DNA of 64,000 bases, from contig JAJEKV010000004.1 of the NCBI GenBank assembly GCA_021234155.1, positions 5,766,109 through 5,830,108 of the forward strand, read 5' to 3'. The notes beneath the pieces were generated by a model that saw nothing but the letters and a program-made list of their open reading frames with translations, did no database searches and was not told the DNA's origin. Origin of the DNA: Isoetes taiwanensis. Its lineage: Eukaryota > Streptophyta > Lycopodiopsida > Isoetales > Isoetaceae. Within the stretch, counting starts at the first letter, position 1; each line of letters opens with the position of its first letter. A program made the translations under genes and the position numbers. Below, one piece after another: positions 32,077-43,640 of the stretch.

Positions 32077-33872
32077 TGTTGACCCTAAACCTGGCTTAAA
32101 GGTCAACCACAAGGAACCAACTTGAGTTTTCACTCAAATTGGGGTTAGAACCTCCAGATCACTTAAGGTGATCAATCTATGCAAGATAATTTCAAAGACA
32201 AGTTCCAAAATTTGAAGTTTTATACCTTTCCCATTTCCAAAAATTGACACCTTTGCCAAAACAGTTGTGGTATTGATATGCAGATTGATTTTTTGAGTCA
32301 ATCACTGTAGACTTGGTCAAAAAAGCTGTAGGTAACCAATAGTAAAGCCTCTGACCAAGTCAGAAACTTAGTTTGTGAGTTATTCGAGCTCAAAGTGCAG
32401 TCAAAATTTGGTCAATAGAAGTCAAATATGAAAACAGTGATCAGAGATTGGGATTTTGGAGTTGTCAAACGAGTTTTTGAGAATTCCCAAAGCAAATATG
32501 CTGTAATGATGATGCGGAATATAGGCAAGTAGTCAGATTTTCATTTGGATAGGCAGAAGTATTTTTTGTGGCTGGATTTGGCAAAATACAGTCAAGAATA
32601 GTCAAAACAGAATGCAAAAATTTCTAACTCGAGTTGTGAGTGGAGTTTTTTGGATTTTTCAAAACATATGGGCTCCAGATGTCTCAAGGATTGATGACAA
32701 ATGGGCCAAAAGCAATCAAAAGTACATGGGAATTTTCTGTAGAATTTTGGACAGAAAGGAATTGTAAAGAATCATATCAGAGATAATTTCTTCAAGTAGG
32801 CATCAAATTTCATTGATATGGAGGTAAATCAATCATAATAATGTTGGATAATAATACTTCAGTACTTCAAAATCAACTTCAGGTCAATAAATAATTTCAA
32901 TAGGTAATTTCCAACCAAATCTCTTGGGATTTGATCGGGGAGTACTCAGAATCTTCCTAAATCCTTCTAGTCATGCTCAGCAATGATCACAGTAAGATTT
33001 GTACGCTTCTGGGCCTTCAGAAAAGTACTCCTCTCGAATCTCCTGTATATAGTTTAGTTTTTAATGATTCCTCATTCTTAGCCTTAGTTTATGGGTTCAT
33101 TCAATTCTTAACAGGCGGGAAGGTAAGAATAGGTAGGTTGCGAGGTCTATGGAACCAAAGCCGGCATGATTCGAGCCAAAAACTCAGATTTAGGGTTCTC
33201 GAGCGTATTTTTCGTGAAAATGGCGCGATACGATTCCATATTTTTAGGAGTATATCTTCAAAATATGCCGTATTTTGGCATTTTGAAATTTTCAAGCATG
33301 GTTCTAAAGGTCTCCATAGAAAAAGCAAGGAATACTTGGGAATTTTTTGAGACCATGGAACTTTTGCATACTTGGGATGGAATCATAGAATATTCTAGGG
33401 CACTTTTAGGTCTTGAGTAAGGACATGCCATGAGGTGCAAAGGTAGAAGAAGGAAAATGAATGATGGTCACCAAGGTGAGGAATTATAACGTGAGAAAAG
33501 CTAGAACAATGGGGCCCCATGAGGGTGTGCAAAGAAAAGGAAAATATGGCTAGGCAAGGATTTGAGATAGGCAAACTTTGACAAATAAGGTAGGGAAGTG
33601 GCACAATGGTTAAATAAAAGGGAATGGGAATGAGACATGGATATAGAGGTGGGATCATATAGAGTGGAAAAAAAGGAGTATGAATATAGGGAAAAAGAAG
33701 GCTAGGAAATTTCAAGGGGCAAGAATAAAAATGAGTGAGAATGGCTAGGGAATGGAATCAAATACCATGGAGTCTTCCAAACTTTGAACTTCCAATCTTC
33801 AAAAAATGCCTTCCAAACTTCTTAACCCAGAATCTTCTAGAGCATATTCTTAACTACCCTTTGGGGGCAACA
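32077..33872 (-). repeat. E6 3' LTR
   Basis: TGTTGACCCTAAACCTGG to GGGGGCAACA (1796 bp). Nearly identical to 49930-51897, but lacks about 172 bp just inside the U3 start (junction near 33852, CTTAACTA|CCCTTT), which also removes the first half of the U3 palindrome. The PBS-like TAGAACCTCCA is at 32146-32156. Confidence 0.9.
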
Positions 33873-34748
33873 TCTCGCCAAAACAAGAAAAAGGCTGGTC
33901 CCCTCAGCCATATAATGTCAAAAATGAATAACTAGAGGGGTCTTCAACTTGTACCAAGGTGTCTATAAGACTGTGAAATGTAAATGTTGATGAAATGAGT
34001 ATGAATGTGATGATGGAATAATGTGAATGGAGTATGGTAAATGAGAAAAGGCAAAAGTGAATGTGAAAATGACAAGATGGTGATGGAATGATGGTGAATG
34101 GAATATAATAAGTGAGAAGAGATAAAAGTGAGTGTGTATATGACAAAGTGATGATGAAATGGGGATGAAGTGAGTGTGCAAGTGTTTGAAACTTCGCCAA
34201 AACAAGAAAATGTATGTCTTCTTCCTGGTCTTCAACAAGTGCAACTCTGCTGTGATGGCAAAGATGAATTGCAGAGTGCTTTTCTTCTTTAGGGAATGAG
34301 AATAGAATAAGGAGTTCAAATGGAAGGTAGGGCTACTTAAGACAGATGAAAAAATATGGAGGAAGAGTGCACCTGTCATGGAAACACATAAACCAATTAG
34401 TTTCAAATCCTTGCAACTCTGCTATGACGGTGAAGGTGATTTTGCAGAGTGCTATTAAGGTATGGGAAAACAAGAATAAAAGGCTGGATGGATGGTAGGA
34501 ATGCTTAGAGACAAGTGAATAGAAATGGAAGAAGGATGCTCCTGCATATGACACTTGGTAATCATTAGTATCAACCCTGTTCTTGAGATCATTTGTACTA
34601 TTATCTGATCAGATCAACCTATAAACATGAAACCAATTCTATTAGAGTAATGTGCTCAAAGTCAAACTGTTCTATCTACTGAAATAGTGTGCTTAAAAAT
34701 CAAACTGATTTAACTACTTTAAACCTACTAAGAAAAACTCTAACCCTT
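33873..34748 (-). other. E6 3' UTR with PPT-like motifs and hairpins
   Basis: In element sense it contains paired ACTCTGC/GCAGAGT hairpins (about 34418-34456 and 34243-34280), a TTTTGGCGAA motif near 34193-34202, a G-depleted tract, and TTTTGGCGAGA at 33873-33883 beside the LTR. Frames up to 147 codons (33963-34406) are low complexity and repeat-derived. Confidence 0.65.
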
Positions 34749-36411
34749 TTAATGAAAGAAGAGGGACAAGCAAGCATGCTGGTCCCAATACCTTTTCAGG
34801 TGCAAGATATTGATAGGATTTGGCAGTGGCATTCCTGAAGCAACCTCCTCTAACCAATAAGAATTAGTACCTGCAGGATCCAACACTACAAAGGGCCCTT
34901 CCCAAATGTTATCAAATTTGCCAGCTGAATCCTCCTTTGACTTGTTCCATTTGAGAACAAGCTCTCCTTTCTTAAAGGTGCCTTGTATTTTGTGTGCAGC
35001 CTTGAATGCAGCCAGATCTTTAGCCTTTTTCAGCAAGTTTATGTTCTCAGCTTCCATTCTGTACTCATCCAAATGTAACAGGGCATCCAGTCTTTCCTGT
35101 AAGGCATGTTCAAAAGGTAAGCACAATTTGTGAGCTAATCTCAAGGAAGGTAATTCAAGTTCTACTGGTAGAACTGCTTCTATGCCATAAACCAAATTGA
35201 AAGGTGTATGATTTGTAGCTGTTTTGATAGTGACTCTGTAAGCCCAAAGTGCATCCACTATTTTGATATGCCAATCCTTTTTGTTAATCTCAACTGTCTT
35301 CTGCAAAATATTTTTCAACACCTTGTTAGTAGCTTCAGCTTGTCCATTACCCTGAGGATAATATGAAGAACTTTTGGTGTGCTTGACCTTCAAAATGCTC
35401 AACAAATTAGCAATGACTTCATTAACAAAGGGGGTACCTCTATCAGAATGTATCTGGAAAGGAATACCAAATCTGGAGCAAACAAATTCATGTAAAAACC
35501 TTGCAGTTGTGAAAGCATTAGCTTGCCTCAAAGGTATAGCCTCTGCCCACTTAGTAAAGTAATCTGTGGCCACAATAATATGCTGATGTTGACCTGTAGA
35601 AGAAGGATTAATAGGACCAATATAATCTAGCCCCCAGATTTGAAAGGGTCCTGGAGATATGATAGGATTCAAGGCAGCTGGCAATAAAATTCGTTTACTA
35701 AAAATTTGACATTGATGGCAAGTTTTTATAACCTCATAGCAATCTCTAAAGACAGTAGGCCAATAATACCCAGACCTGAGAATCTTTTTTGCAGTGGTAT
35801 CCCCAGCAAAATGTCCTCCACAGATACCTTTATGCATCTCCCTAATAATCAAGGCAGATTCTTCTTCACTTACACACCTCAGCAAGATTCCATCCCTGTT
35901 AACTTTGCACAAGACATTGTCTATCAACTTGAATTGTCTGCACTTGTCCTTAAGTCTTCTTCTCTGACTTGGAGTGAGGTTTGGAGGGATGATCCCATGC
36001 TGTAAAAAATCTCTAATAGGTTGCTGCCATCCTCCTTTGGTTTGATCTCCCTGAGTTACTTCTAAGTGTGCTACTGCAAGTGAAGTGTCAGTAGTATTCA
36101 ATTCATCTTCATGATCAAAAAATATATAAGGCAAGTAGAGGCTAGGATTTCGTGTCAAGTGCAACTCTTTCACAGAAATATCATAGCTTTGCAACTTACA
36201 AGCCCATCTCTGGATTTTTGGTTTATTAGTTGATTTACCAAATAGCAAGCCCATTAGGTTCTGCTTCATATGAACTTGAACTTGGCTCTTCAGGAGCAAA
36301 TGTCCTTGCCTATTGATAAGAAACATGAGGGCAGCATCACTTTTTTCTATTCTGGTGTACCTTTCTTCAAGAGCAGACCATTGTTTGCTTGCAAAGACTA
36401 TAGTATGCTTG
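34749..36411 (-). CDS. pol: E6 integrase with end of native RNase H, open for 525 codons
   Basis: The best-preserved integrase here. In the 525-residue frame (34749-36326): RNase H tail (QVHMKQN where TDHKAL is usual), zinc finger H165, H172, C203, C206, then D234 (WGLDYIGP), D295 (HSDRGTPF) and E331 (GQAEATNK), a DD35E core. A C-terminal SH3-like region (KGELVLKWNKSKEDS, NIWEGPFVVLDPAGTNSYWL) ends LKRYWDQHACLSLFFH. A nonsense codon at 36414-36416 (CAG to TAG before DKHT) separates it from RT, so it would not be made as part of the full polyprotein. No chromodomain is visible. Confidence 0.9.
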
Positions 36412-37790
36412 TCCTACAAAATGGCTAAACCTATGGCCTTTTTGGTAACAGTGATATAAACTTCAAATGGCATGCTCAGATCTGGTTTTTTCAAAAGGGT
36501 AGCTTCACATATAGATGAAATAAGAAAGTCAAAAGCCTCTTGGCATTCTGAAGTCCATGAAATGGGTATGTGCTTGCTCTCAGATTTAGAAAATTTACCT
36601 ACCCTGGTCAACTTAGAGATGGGACTTAAAATATGAGCAAAATTTGGAATATACATTCTAAGAAAACTTGTCATACCAATACAACTCTTAACCTGTTTCA
36701 GATTCTTGGGAGGTGCTAGCTTTTTGAGAGCTTCAATCTTATCCTGAGCAACTTGAATGCCGTGGCTGGATACTTCATGTCCTAGGAGCTGCCCTTTAGA
36801 TGCAAAAAAGATACATTTTTTTGGATTTAGATTAACTCCTGAAGTCCTGCATAAAGAGCAAATTTTTGCAAGTAATTCCACATGGTTAGAAGAATGAGAG
36901 CCCAAGCAAAGATCATCTAAGTAGACCCTAAACTCCTCAGCAAACATGGTTTTAAAAATAACATTCATTGCTCTTTGAAACGTGGCTGGAGCATTCATTA
37001 GGCCAAATGGCATTCTCTTCATAGCATATGTGCCCCAAGGAGTGATAAATGAAGTCTTTGGCTGATCCTCCTCTTTGATGCTGATCTGGTTAAACCCTGA
37101 AAAACCATCCAAAAATGAGTACATGTCTTTCCCTGCAACAGCATATAGAATTTCCTCTAAAAAGGGTAAAGGGTAACAGTCTTTTATGGTGGCTTTATTC
37201 AAGTCTCGATAATCTATACAAATTCTCAAAGCACCATTCTTTTTCTCCACTGGAACAATGCATGACACCCATTCAGGGTTAATAATTTCCACAATAACTC
37301 CTGCATCCAACATTTTATGCAACTCTTCCTTAATTAGATCTAAAAGTGAGGCATTGATCCTCCTTAACTTCTGGAAAACAGGCTTACAACCTTCTTTAAT
37401 TTTAATTTCAAACTGACATACCTCTTCCTTAATACCAATGAGCTCAGAAAAAAACCAAGCAAACACATCATTTCTCTCTTCAAAGAATCTGGTAATTTCT
37501 TCCTTGTTTTGTGTGTCAAAGAGATCTCCCACAAACAGAGTTCTTTGCTGGCCATTTTTATCAATTATAACCTCATTGGTTGCCTTTTCCTGTGATGCAT
37601 TTATAACTAATATAGGACATAATTCCTTAGCCTCATCCTCATCAAGATCTTCTTCTGGGATAGCTCCCTCAGATAGATAAGTCATTAAAGTATCCCTGCA
37701 CAAAGCATCAGCTTCCTAATTCTGTTCCCTTGGGATATGAGTAATTTCCCAAGAAGTAAAGTAAGCAAGCATTCCCATTACCTGGTTTCT
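36412..37790 (-). pseudogene. pol: E6 reverse transcriptase and native RNase H start
   Basis: A 429-codon frame (36414-37703) with the linker LCPILVINAS and TLFVGDL, RT motifs QKLRRINASL, NPEWVSCIVPVEKKNG, SFLDGFSGFNQI, TPWGTYAMKRMPFGLMNAPATFQRAM and the catalytic YLDD in FRVYLDDLCLG. RNase H begins FEVYITVTKKAIGLAIL and stops at 36414. Upstream, a Trp-to-stop change near 37717 interrupts the archaeal-type RNase H end (REQN, stop, EADALCR). RT catalytic residues are intact. Confidence 0.9.
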
Positions 37791-39088
37791 CAAGGATTCC
37801 ATGTCAGCATTCTTGTAACCTGTCTGCACACTAACTGAGAATCTCCATAGATGTGTATGATTGAAATATCCATAGCCTTGGCTTCTTGAAGACCTGCAAT
37901 CAAAGCCTTGTACTCTGCTACATTAGAAGTGATTTGGGGAAAAATCCTTCCTACCTTAGCCAAAAGTTTATTGGAGGTATCCTTCAGTATGGCTGCAGAT
38001 GAAGCTACACTCAATTTCTTTGAAATCCCTCCATCAAACCACAAGCATCCTTTTTTCCCATTCTCAGAAGGTAGTGCACACTCTCTAATCAAAAGAATCA
38101 GATCTGTTACCTTTGTGCTAGGGGTTGCTAAACTATAAGATCCTAGGGGCTCTTCTATAAGCATTTCTTTAACAAAATGTACCTCTTCCCTGAAGCCATA
38201 AGAACCATCCTGATTGTAAATTGTGGCTACTTGAGTGCCATTTGAAATGGTGCACCTCCCTTCAGACCAGATTGGTCTAGCATCAACTGTATACATCCAC
38301 CTTCTCCCTAGCAGGAGATCATATATATCTGCATCTTCTCCTAAATCTTCAAAGGCAACAACAACAAAATTGGCAGCTACAACAATGCCTTCAGTATTAA
38401 CAGGAACTTTAGTCACAATTCCAACTGGTGCTATTTTAGCATTAGAGAAGGATTTTAACAGAACAGATGACCTTTTATCTATCTCAAACCCACATTTTTT
38501 CATGACATGATAAGGCATGATATTTAGAGGTGAGCCTCCATCCAGCAACACATTGGAAAAAGAATAACCTCCTAGGGTGGCTGAACACATAAATGCACCT
38601 GGGTCTTCTTCATTTTGAGCTAAAATAAGATTAGTAGCATTTGCAACACCTACACAAGCCACTGCCTCACTAAAAGTAGTTTGTTGTAATAACTTTTTCC
38701 TATAACCAGGGGCAATTTTTAATAAGGTAAATAAATCCACACTTACTTTGGAATTTTTCAGTAGAACATCCAACTCATCCAGATCTTGATCTTTCTTACC
38801 ATACTTTTGTTGAGGAGGTGGAGCTATTTCTTGAGGAGAAACAGGAGGTAATGGTAATGTTGATTTTCTGGATTGCTCTGGAGCAAACTTATTAGGCTCA
38901 GCAGGTCTACGGATCTCGTCCATGCTTCTGGTTTGTACCACCATTACTTCCTCAGTTTTTGGCATCTCTGTAGCCTGCACAAATCTTATAGAACTAGTAG
39001 GTTCAACAAACCTCACATGAGGAGTTGCCTCAAATTTCTTCTCTCTTTCCTGCTTGGCAAAATATTCTTTGACAGTACACCTAAGATC
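37791..39088 (-). pseudogene. pol: E6 protease and archaeal-type RNase H
   Basis: Open from the E8 insertion point to about 37790. It begins CTVKEYFAKQ, the residues just after the third zinc knuckle. A proline-rich linker (SPQEIAPPPQQKYGKKDQDLDE), protease VLLDGGSPLNIM to DLLLGRRWM, then RNase H motifs LWFDGG, NVAEYKAL and YGDSQLV follow. A small deletion near 37815 shifts the frame right after CRQV. The upstream residues in its 447-codon frame (SEHSSWLLVFDSL) come from the inserted E8 LTR, not from gag. Confidence 0.9.
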
Positions 39089-40813
39089 GCTTAGAGAGTC
39101 AAACACAAGAAGCCAACTTGAATGTTCACTCAAGTTGGGGTTAGAACCTCCAGATCACTTAAGGTGATCAATCTACACAAGAATTTTCCAAAGAAAAAGC
39201 TGAATCATAGAGTTTTCATACCTTTCCCAATTCTGGATTTTGGATTCCTTGCTCAAATCAACACTGATCTCGTATGCAGATTGATTTCCAAGGTCAGATG
39301 ACTGTGACTTACTCAGAAAAGTTGTAGGCAAGCAAAGGTAAAGATCTTGACCACGTCTGAGTCTTGATCTGTGAGATATTCAATCTCAAAGTTGGGTCAA
39401 TTTTTGGTCAATACCACCAATGTAGCAAAATGTAACTCGAGTTTTGTAACTTGAGTTGTAAATTGAATTTTAAGGAAATTTCAAGACTAGGATGCTCTAT
39501 AGACTTCAAAGGTAAGGTGCATGCTGCCAAATCAAAATTTGAATCTCTAAAACTATTTTTTTGGCACTGTTTTGTAGATATCAGTCTGGATTTGTATCAG
39601 ACAGAATGCAAAAAATGGTAACTCGAGTTTGAGATGGATTTTTTTTTTAAATTTTTGTGCACACAGGTGCAAATAAGATGGGATATGAAGTGCAAATGGT
39701 TTAATGCAAGAAAAAGTAGGAGAATTCTTTTCTGTAAAAATGTTTGTGATACAAGAATGCTAAAGGATCATGACAGTAGACCTTTTGAATACTTGGCAAT
39801 CAATTTTCATTGATATGAAGGTAATACAAGGTGAATAAGGATCTTAGGAACATATATCAGTCAATAATGTAGCTTAGGAGGTCAATAATAATATCAAATC
39901 AATAGTATCAGTCCAATCTTCTCAGATTGAACTGTGGAACACTCAGAAACTTCAAAAACGTCTTCAGATCATGCTCAGCATGTATCAATGTCGAGGTTTG
40001 ATGCGTCTGGGCCTTCAAAAATTCTCTGTGTCGATCACCCCAGTTATATTTTCAAATTTTTATGGATCCAGAATCTTAGGCTTTGATTATGGGTTTGTTT
40101 GGTAGCTAAGAGGCGGGAAGAGAAGATTCGGGGGAGGAATTTAAGGCAAAACAGAGGTTCCCGGCCGATTCAAGGAGTTTTCTAATTTTAGGGTTCGTGG
40201 AGGGAATCTCGCGAGCATCTTTCGAGTATTTTTGGAGATTCCGGCCTTTTAAAAATTAAATTTTCAATGGTGTAAGTGGGAAAAATGACCCTTTGGTTTT
40301 TTGGGATCTCCTAGGAATCTTTGAGGATGCCCTCCAAAAGTTTGGGAGCATATCTGGCCTTGCCACGTGGCATATGGCATCTTTATGGCATCCAGAGTGA
40401 TACCTAGGTTATTCACCCAGGGTTTTGACATAGAATTTATTTTTCAAAGGAAAAGGCAAAAAGTGGAGAGGCATATGAAATAGAAAGGAATTTGTGATAG
40501 AATGAGAGTGTGGTTGAGGCATCAAGGCAAAAATGAGAGGGGGCATGGAGAAATGTAAAGAGGAATAATTTAGGAGCAAAAGATTCTAGTTTACCATGGG
40601 GTCTTCCAAACTCTAGCTTCCAATCTTCAAAAAATGTATCTTCCAAACACCCAAAACCTTATAAGCATCCTTTGACCTCAAATGGAGCATTTCTTATGAG
40701 AGTTGACCTTGAGGATAAAGATCCCTTGACCTTCACAACAATGTTGACTACCAAGTCTCCCTATCTTTAGCAAACAAATCAATCAATTAGTATGTTGCCC
40801 TTTGGGGGCAACA
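39089..40813 (-). repeat. E8 3' LTR, missing 17 terminal bases
   Basis: 1725 bp against 1744 bp for the 5' LTR. It starts GCTTAGAGAGTCAAAC because TGTTGACCCTCAACCTG is deleted, and ends with the U3 palindrome at 40793-40813. Differences from the 5' LTR are scattered, for example around 39410-39430. CCACGTGG is present near 40371-40378. Confidence 0.9.
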
Positions 40814-41669
40814 TCTCGCCAAAACAAGAAAATGGCTGGTCCCCTCAGCCATAAAGGGTCTTCATATGTGCTCAAAAGTGTATGAATGAGGATTATGGTG
40901 GAAAGAGAATGTAAAGTGCAAGTGTTGATGGAATGGAGGTGAATATGGTGGTGTGAAGAAATGAGTGAGTGAAAGAGAGGTAAGGATGAGTGTAAACATG
41001 GTGAAATGGTGGGGGAAGTGGAGTGCATAAAGTGAGGTGAATGTGTAAATGTTTGAATTTCGCCAAAACAAGAAAATGTGTGAAGAATGAGTATGGATAT
41101 GGTAGGATAGTGATGGAAGTAGAGTGTACAAGTGAGGTGAAAGAGAGATCTCGCCAAAACAAAAAGAAAGTATGCATTCCTGATCATTGAAAAATGCAAC
41201 TCTGCTATGGTGGTAAAGCTGAACTGCAGAGTGCTTCTTTTTTTTGGGAATGAGAACAAGAATAAAGAGTCTGAATGGATGGCAGGACCACTTATGGCAG
41301 ATGAATAAAAATGGAGAAAGGGTGCACCTGTCATGGAAACATACAAACAAATTAAACTTGATTCTTGCAACTCTGCTATGATGGTGAAGCTGAATTTGCA
41401 GAGTGCACATCTGGGGAGAAAAAATGAAAGAGCATGGCTGAAGAAGGTAGGACCACAATGAGACAGGTGAATGAAAATGGACAAAGGGTGCTCCTGCAAA
41501 TGACACTTGGCAATTAGTAAGAATCCATGTTTTGAAGCTATTTGATGGCTCAACCTTCATACTGGCTAATCTGCAAACATAAACTTAATGAAGACATTAG
41601 TTCTAAATTTAAGACAAAGTGGAATCCAACCTACCTAGTGTCTAACTTTAATTCTAACTTGTTTAAATT
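40814..41669 (-). other. E8 3' UTR, three PPT-like motifs, long low-complexity frame
   Basis: Sense-strand TTTTGGCGAGA occurs at 40814-40824 (next to the LTR) and at 41149-41159, with TTTTGGCGAA at 41059-41068. Paired ACTCTGC/GCAGAGT-type hairpins lie at about 41370-41405 and 41197-41235. A 256-codon frame (40783-41553) spans the repeat and the G-poor tract and yields a Ser/His/Phe-rich product with two related segments (KFSFTIIAELQ, QFSFTTIAELH). I see no known domain. Confidence 0.65.
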
Positions 41670-43400
41670 CTAGAGCATAAAAAGGGACAAGCAAATGTGC
41701 TGATCCCAGTACCTCTTCAAGTGAATAGTGTTGATAGGATTTGGGAGTGACAAACCTGAAGTTAATTCCTTTAACCAATATGAATTAGTGCCTGCAGGTT
41801 CCAACACTTCATAGGGTCCCTCCCAAAGATTCTCAAACTTACTGGCCGAGTCCTCTCTTGATTTATTCCATTTCAGAATCAATTCTCCAGTCTTGAAGAT
41901 CCCTTGTATTTTATGAGCAGCTTTGAAAGCTGCCAAATCCTTGGCTTTTTTAAGCAAGTTAGCATTCTCAGCTTCCATTCTATATTCCTCTAAATGCAGT
42001 AGGTCATCCAATCTTTCTTGCAAAGCATGCTCAAAAGGCAAACACAGCTTATGAGCTAACCTCAGAGATGGAAGCTCAAGCTCTCTTTGGAAGCACATAC
42101 TTCAATTCCATAGACTAAGTTAAAAGGAGTATGAGTGGTTGCTGCTTTAATGGTAACTCTATAAGCCCATAGGGCATCCACCAGTTTGACATGCCAATCT
42201 TTTTTTTTATTATCATCCACTTTGTTTTTGCAAAATGCCCTTCAAAACTTTATTAGTAGCTTCATTGACCATTACCTTGGGGATAGTAGGAGGAACTCTT
42301 GGTATGTTTGACTTTAAGAATGGTCAATAGATTAGCAATGACTTCATTCACAAAAGGGTGCCCCTATCGAGAATGTAGTTGTAAAGGAATACCAAACCGT
42401 GCACAAATATACTCATGTAAGAACCTAGCTGTTGTGATGGCATTAGCTTTGTCTCAAAGGAACCGCCTCTGCCCATTTGGTAAAAAATAATCTGTAGCTA
42501 CAATAATGTGCTGATGTTGTCCTACTTGTAGAAGGGGGTTAATAGGACCAATATAATCTAATCCCCAAATTTGGAAAGGTCCCGAGAAATTATGGGGTTT
42601 AGTGCAGGTTGGGAGGAGGATCCTTTTGCCAAATATTTGGCATTTGTGGCAAGATTTTATAGCAAGATATAGCAATCTTTAAATATTGTAGGCCAATAGT
42701 ATCCTGACTGAGAAATTTTCTTGGCGGTAGTGTCTCCAAAGAAAATGGCCTCCCCATATTCCTTCATGCATTTCCCTAATGATCAAGGCAGATTCTTCTT
42801 CATTGACACACCTTAATAATAATCCATCCCTGTTGACTTTACATAAAACATCATTAATCATTTTGAACTGCCTGCACTTTTCTTTAAATCTCCTTTGCTG
42901 GCTCGAGGTCAATCCTGAGGGCATCTCCTTAAATTGTAGGAAATTCTTTATAGGTAGCTGCCAATATTGTTGGCCCTGCTCGTCATCATCTGCCTGTAAA
43001 TAAGCTAAGGCATCCACAAAGTCAACAACTTCTACTACATCTTCATGGTCAAAGAAGATATAAGGCAAATATAGACTGGGGCTTTTCACTTGATGTAACT
43101 CTTTTATAGAAATGTCAAAAGTTTGTAACTTGCAAGCCCACCTTTGAATTTTTGGCTTAGAAGTAGCCTTACCAAATAACAAACCTGTTGGATTTTGTTT
43201 CATATAAACTTGAACTGAGCTCTTCAATAATAAATGACCTTGTCTGTCAATTAGAAACATGAGAGCAGCAGCACTCTTCTCCATTCTGGTGTATCTTTCT
43301 TCAGTTGAACTCCATCAAGCATCGGCAAAAGCTATGGTGTGCTTGTCCTGCAAAATAGCTAAGCCTATGGCCTTTTTAGTAATAGTAATGTAAACCTCAA
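41670..43400 (-). pseudogene. pol: E8 native RNase H and integrase, frameshifted
   Basis: Three main frames: 42679-43284 (RNase H tail to the first zinc-finger His), 42454-42675 (SCHKCQIF, WGLDYIGP) and 41670-42098 (C-terminal region to LSLFML). The stretch 42100-42454 with DRGTPF and the catalytic Glu is broken by several small indels, including an extra T run near 42200 and loss around GQAEATNK. The integrase therefore cannot be made whole. E7 shares much of this sequence, so both belong to one subfamily. Confidence 0.85.
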
Positions 43401-43640
43401 ATGGCTTGTCCAAATCTGGTTTTTTTTAGGAGAGTTGCTTCACAAATGGACTTTATAAGCAATTCAAAAGACTCTTGGCAATCTGATGACCATGTGACAG
43501 GGACATGCTTGCTCTCAGATTTGGAAATCCTGCCTATTCTTGTCAGCTTAGAAATAGGGCTTATAATGTGAGCAAAATTAGGAATATACATCCTAAGAAA
43601 ACTAGTCATGCCAATAAAACTTTTGACCTGCTTCAAGTTT
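43401..43640 (-). pseudogene. pol: E8 RT thumb and native RNase H start
   Basis: An 80-codon frame with KQVKSFIGMTSFLRMYIPNF and SKSESKHVPVTWSSDCQESF. It is separated from the RT palm by an extended run of G at 43644-43652, and from RNase H by an altered T run near 43423-43430. Both breaks fall in homopolymers, so they could be real slippage or sequencing/assembly indels. Confidence 0.75.

Noticed and set aside
33963-34406. 147-codon minus-strand frame in the E6 3' UTR
   Set aside because: Composition-driven; overlaps the tandem hairpin units and the G-poor tract, with many in-frame variants between copies.
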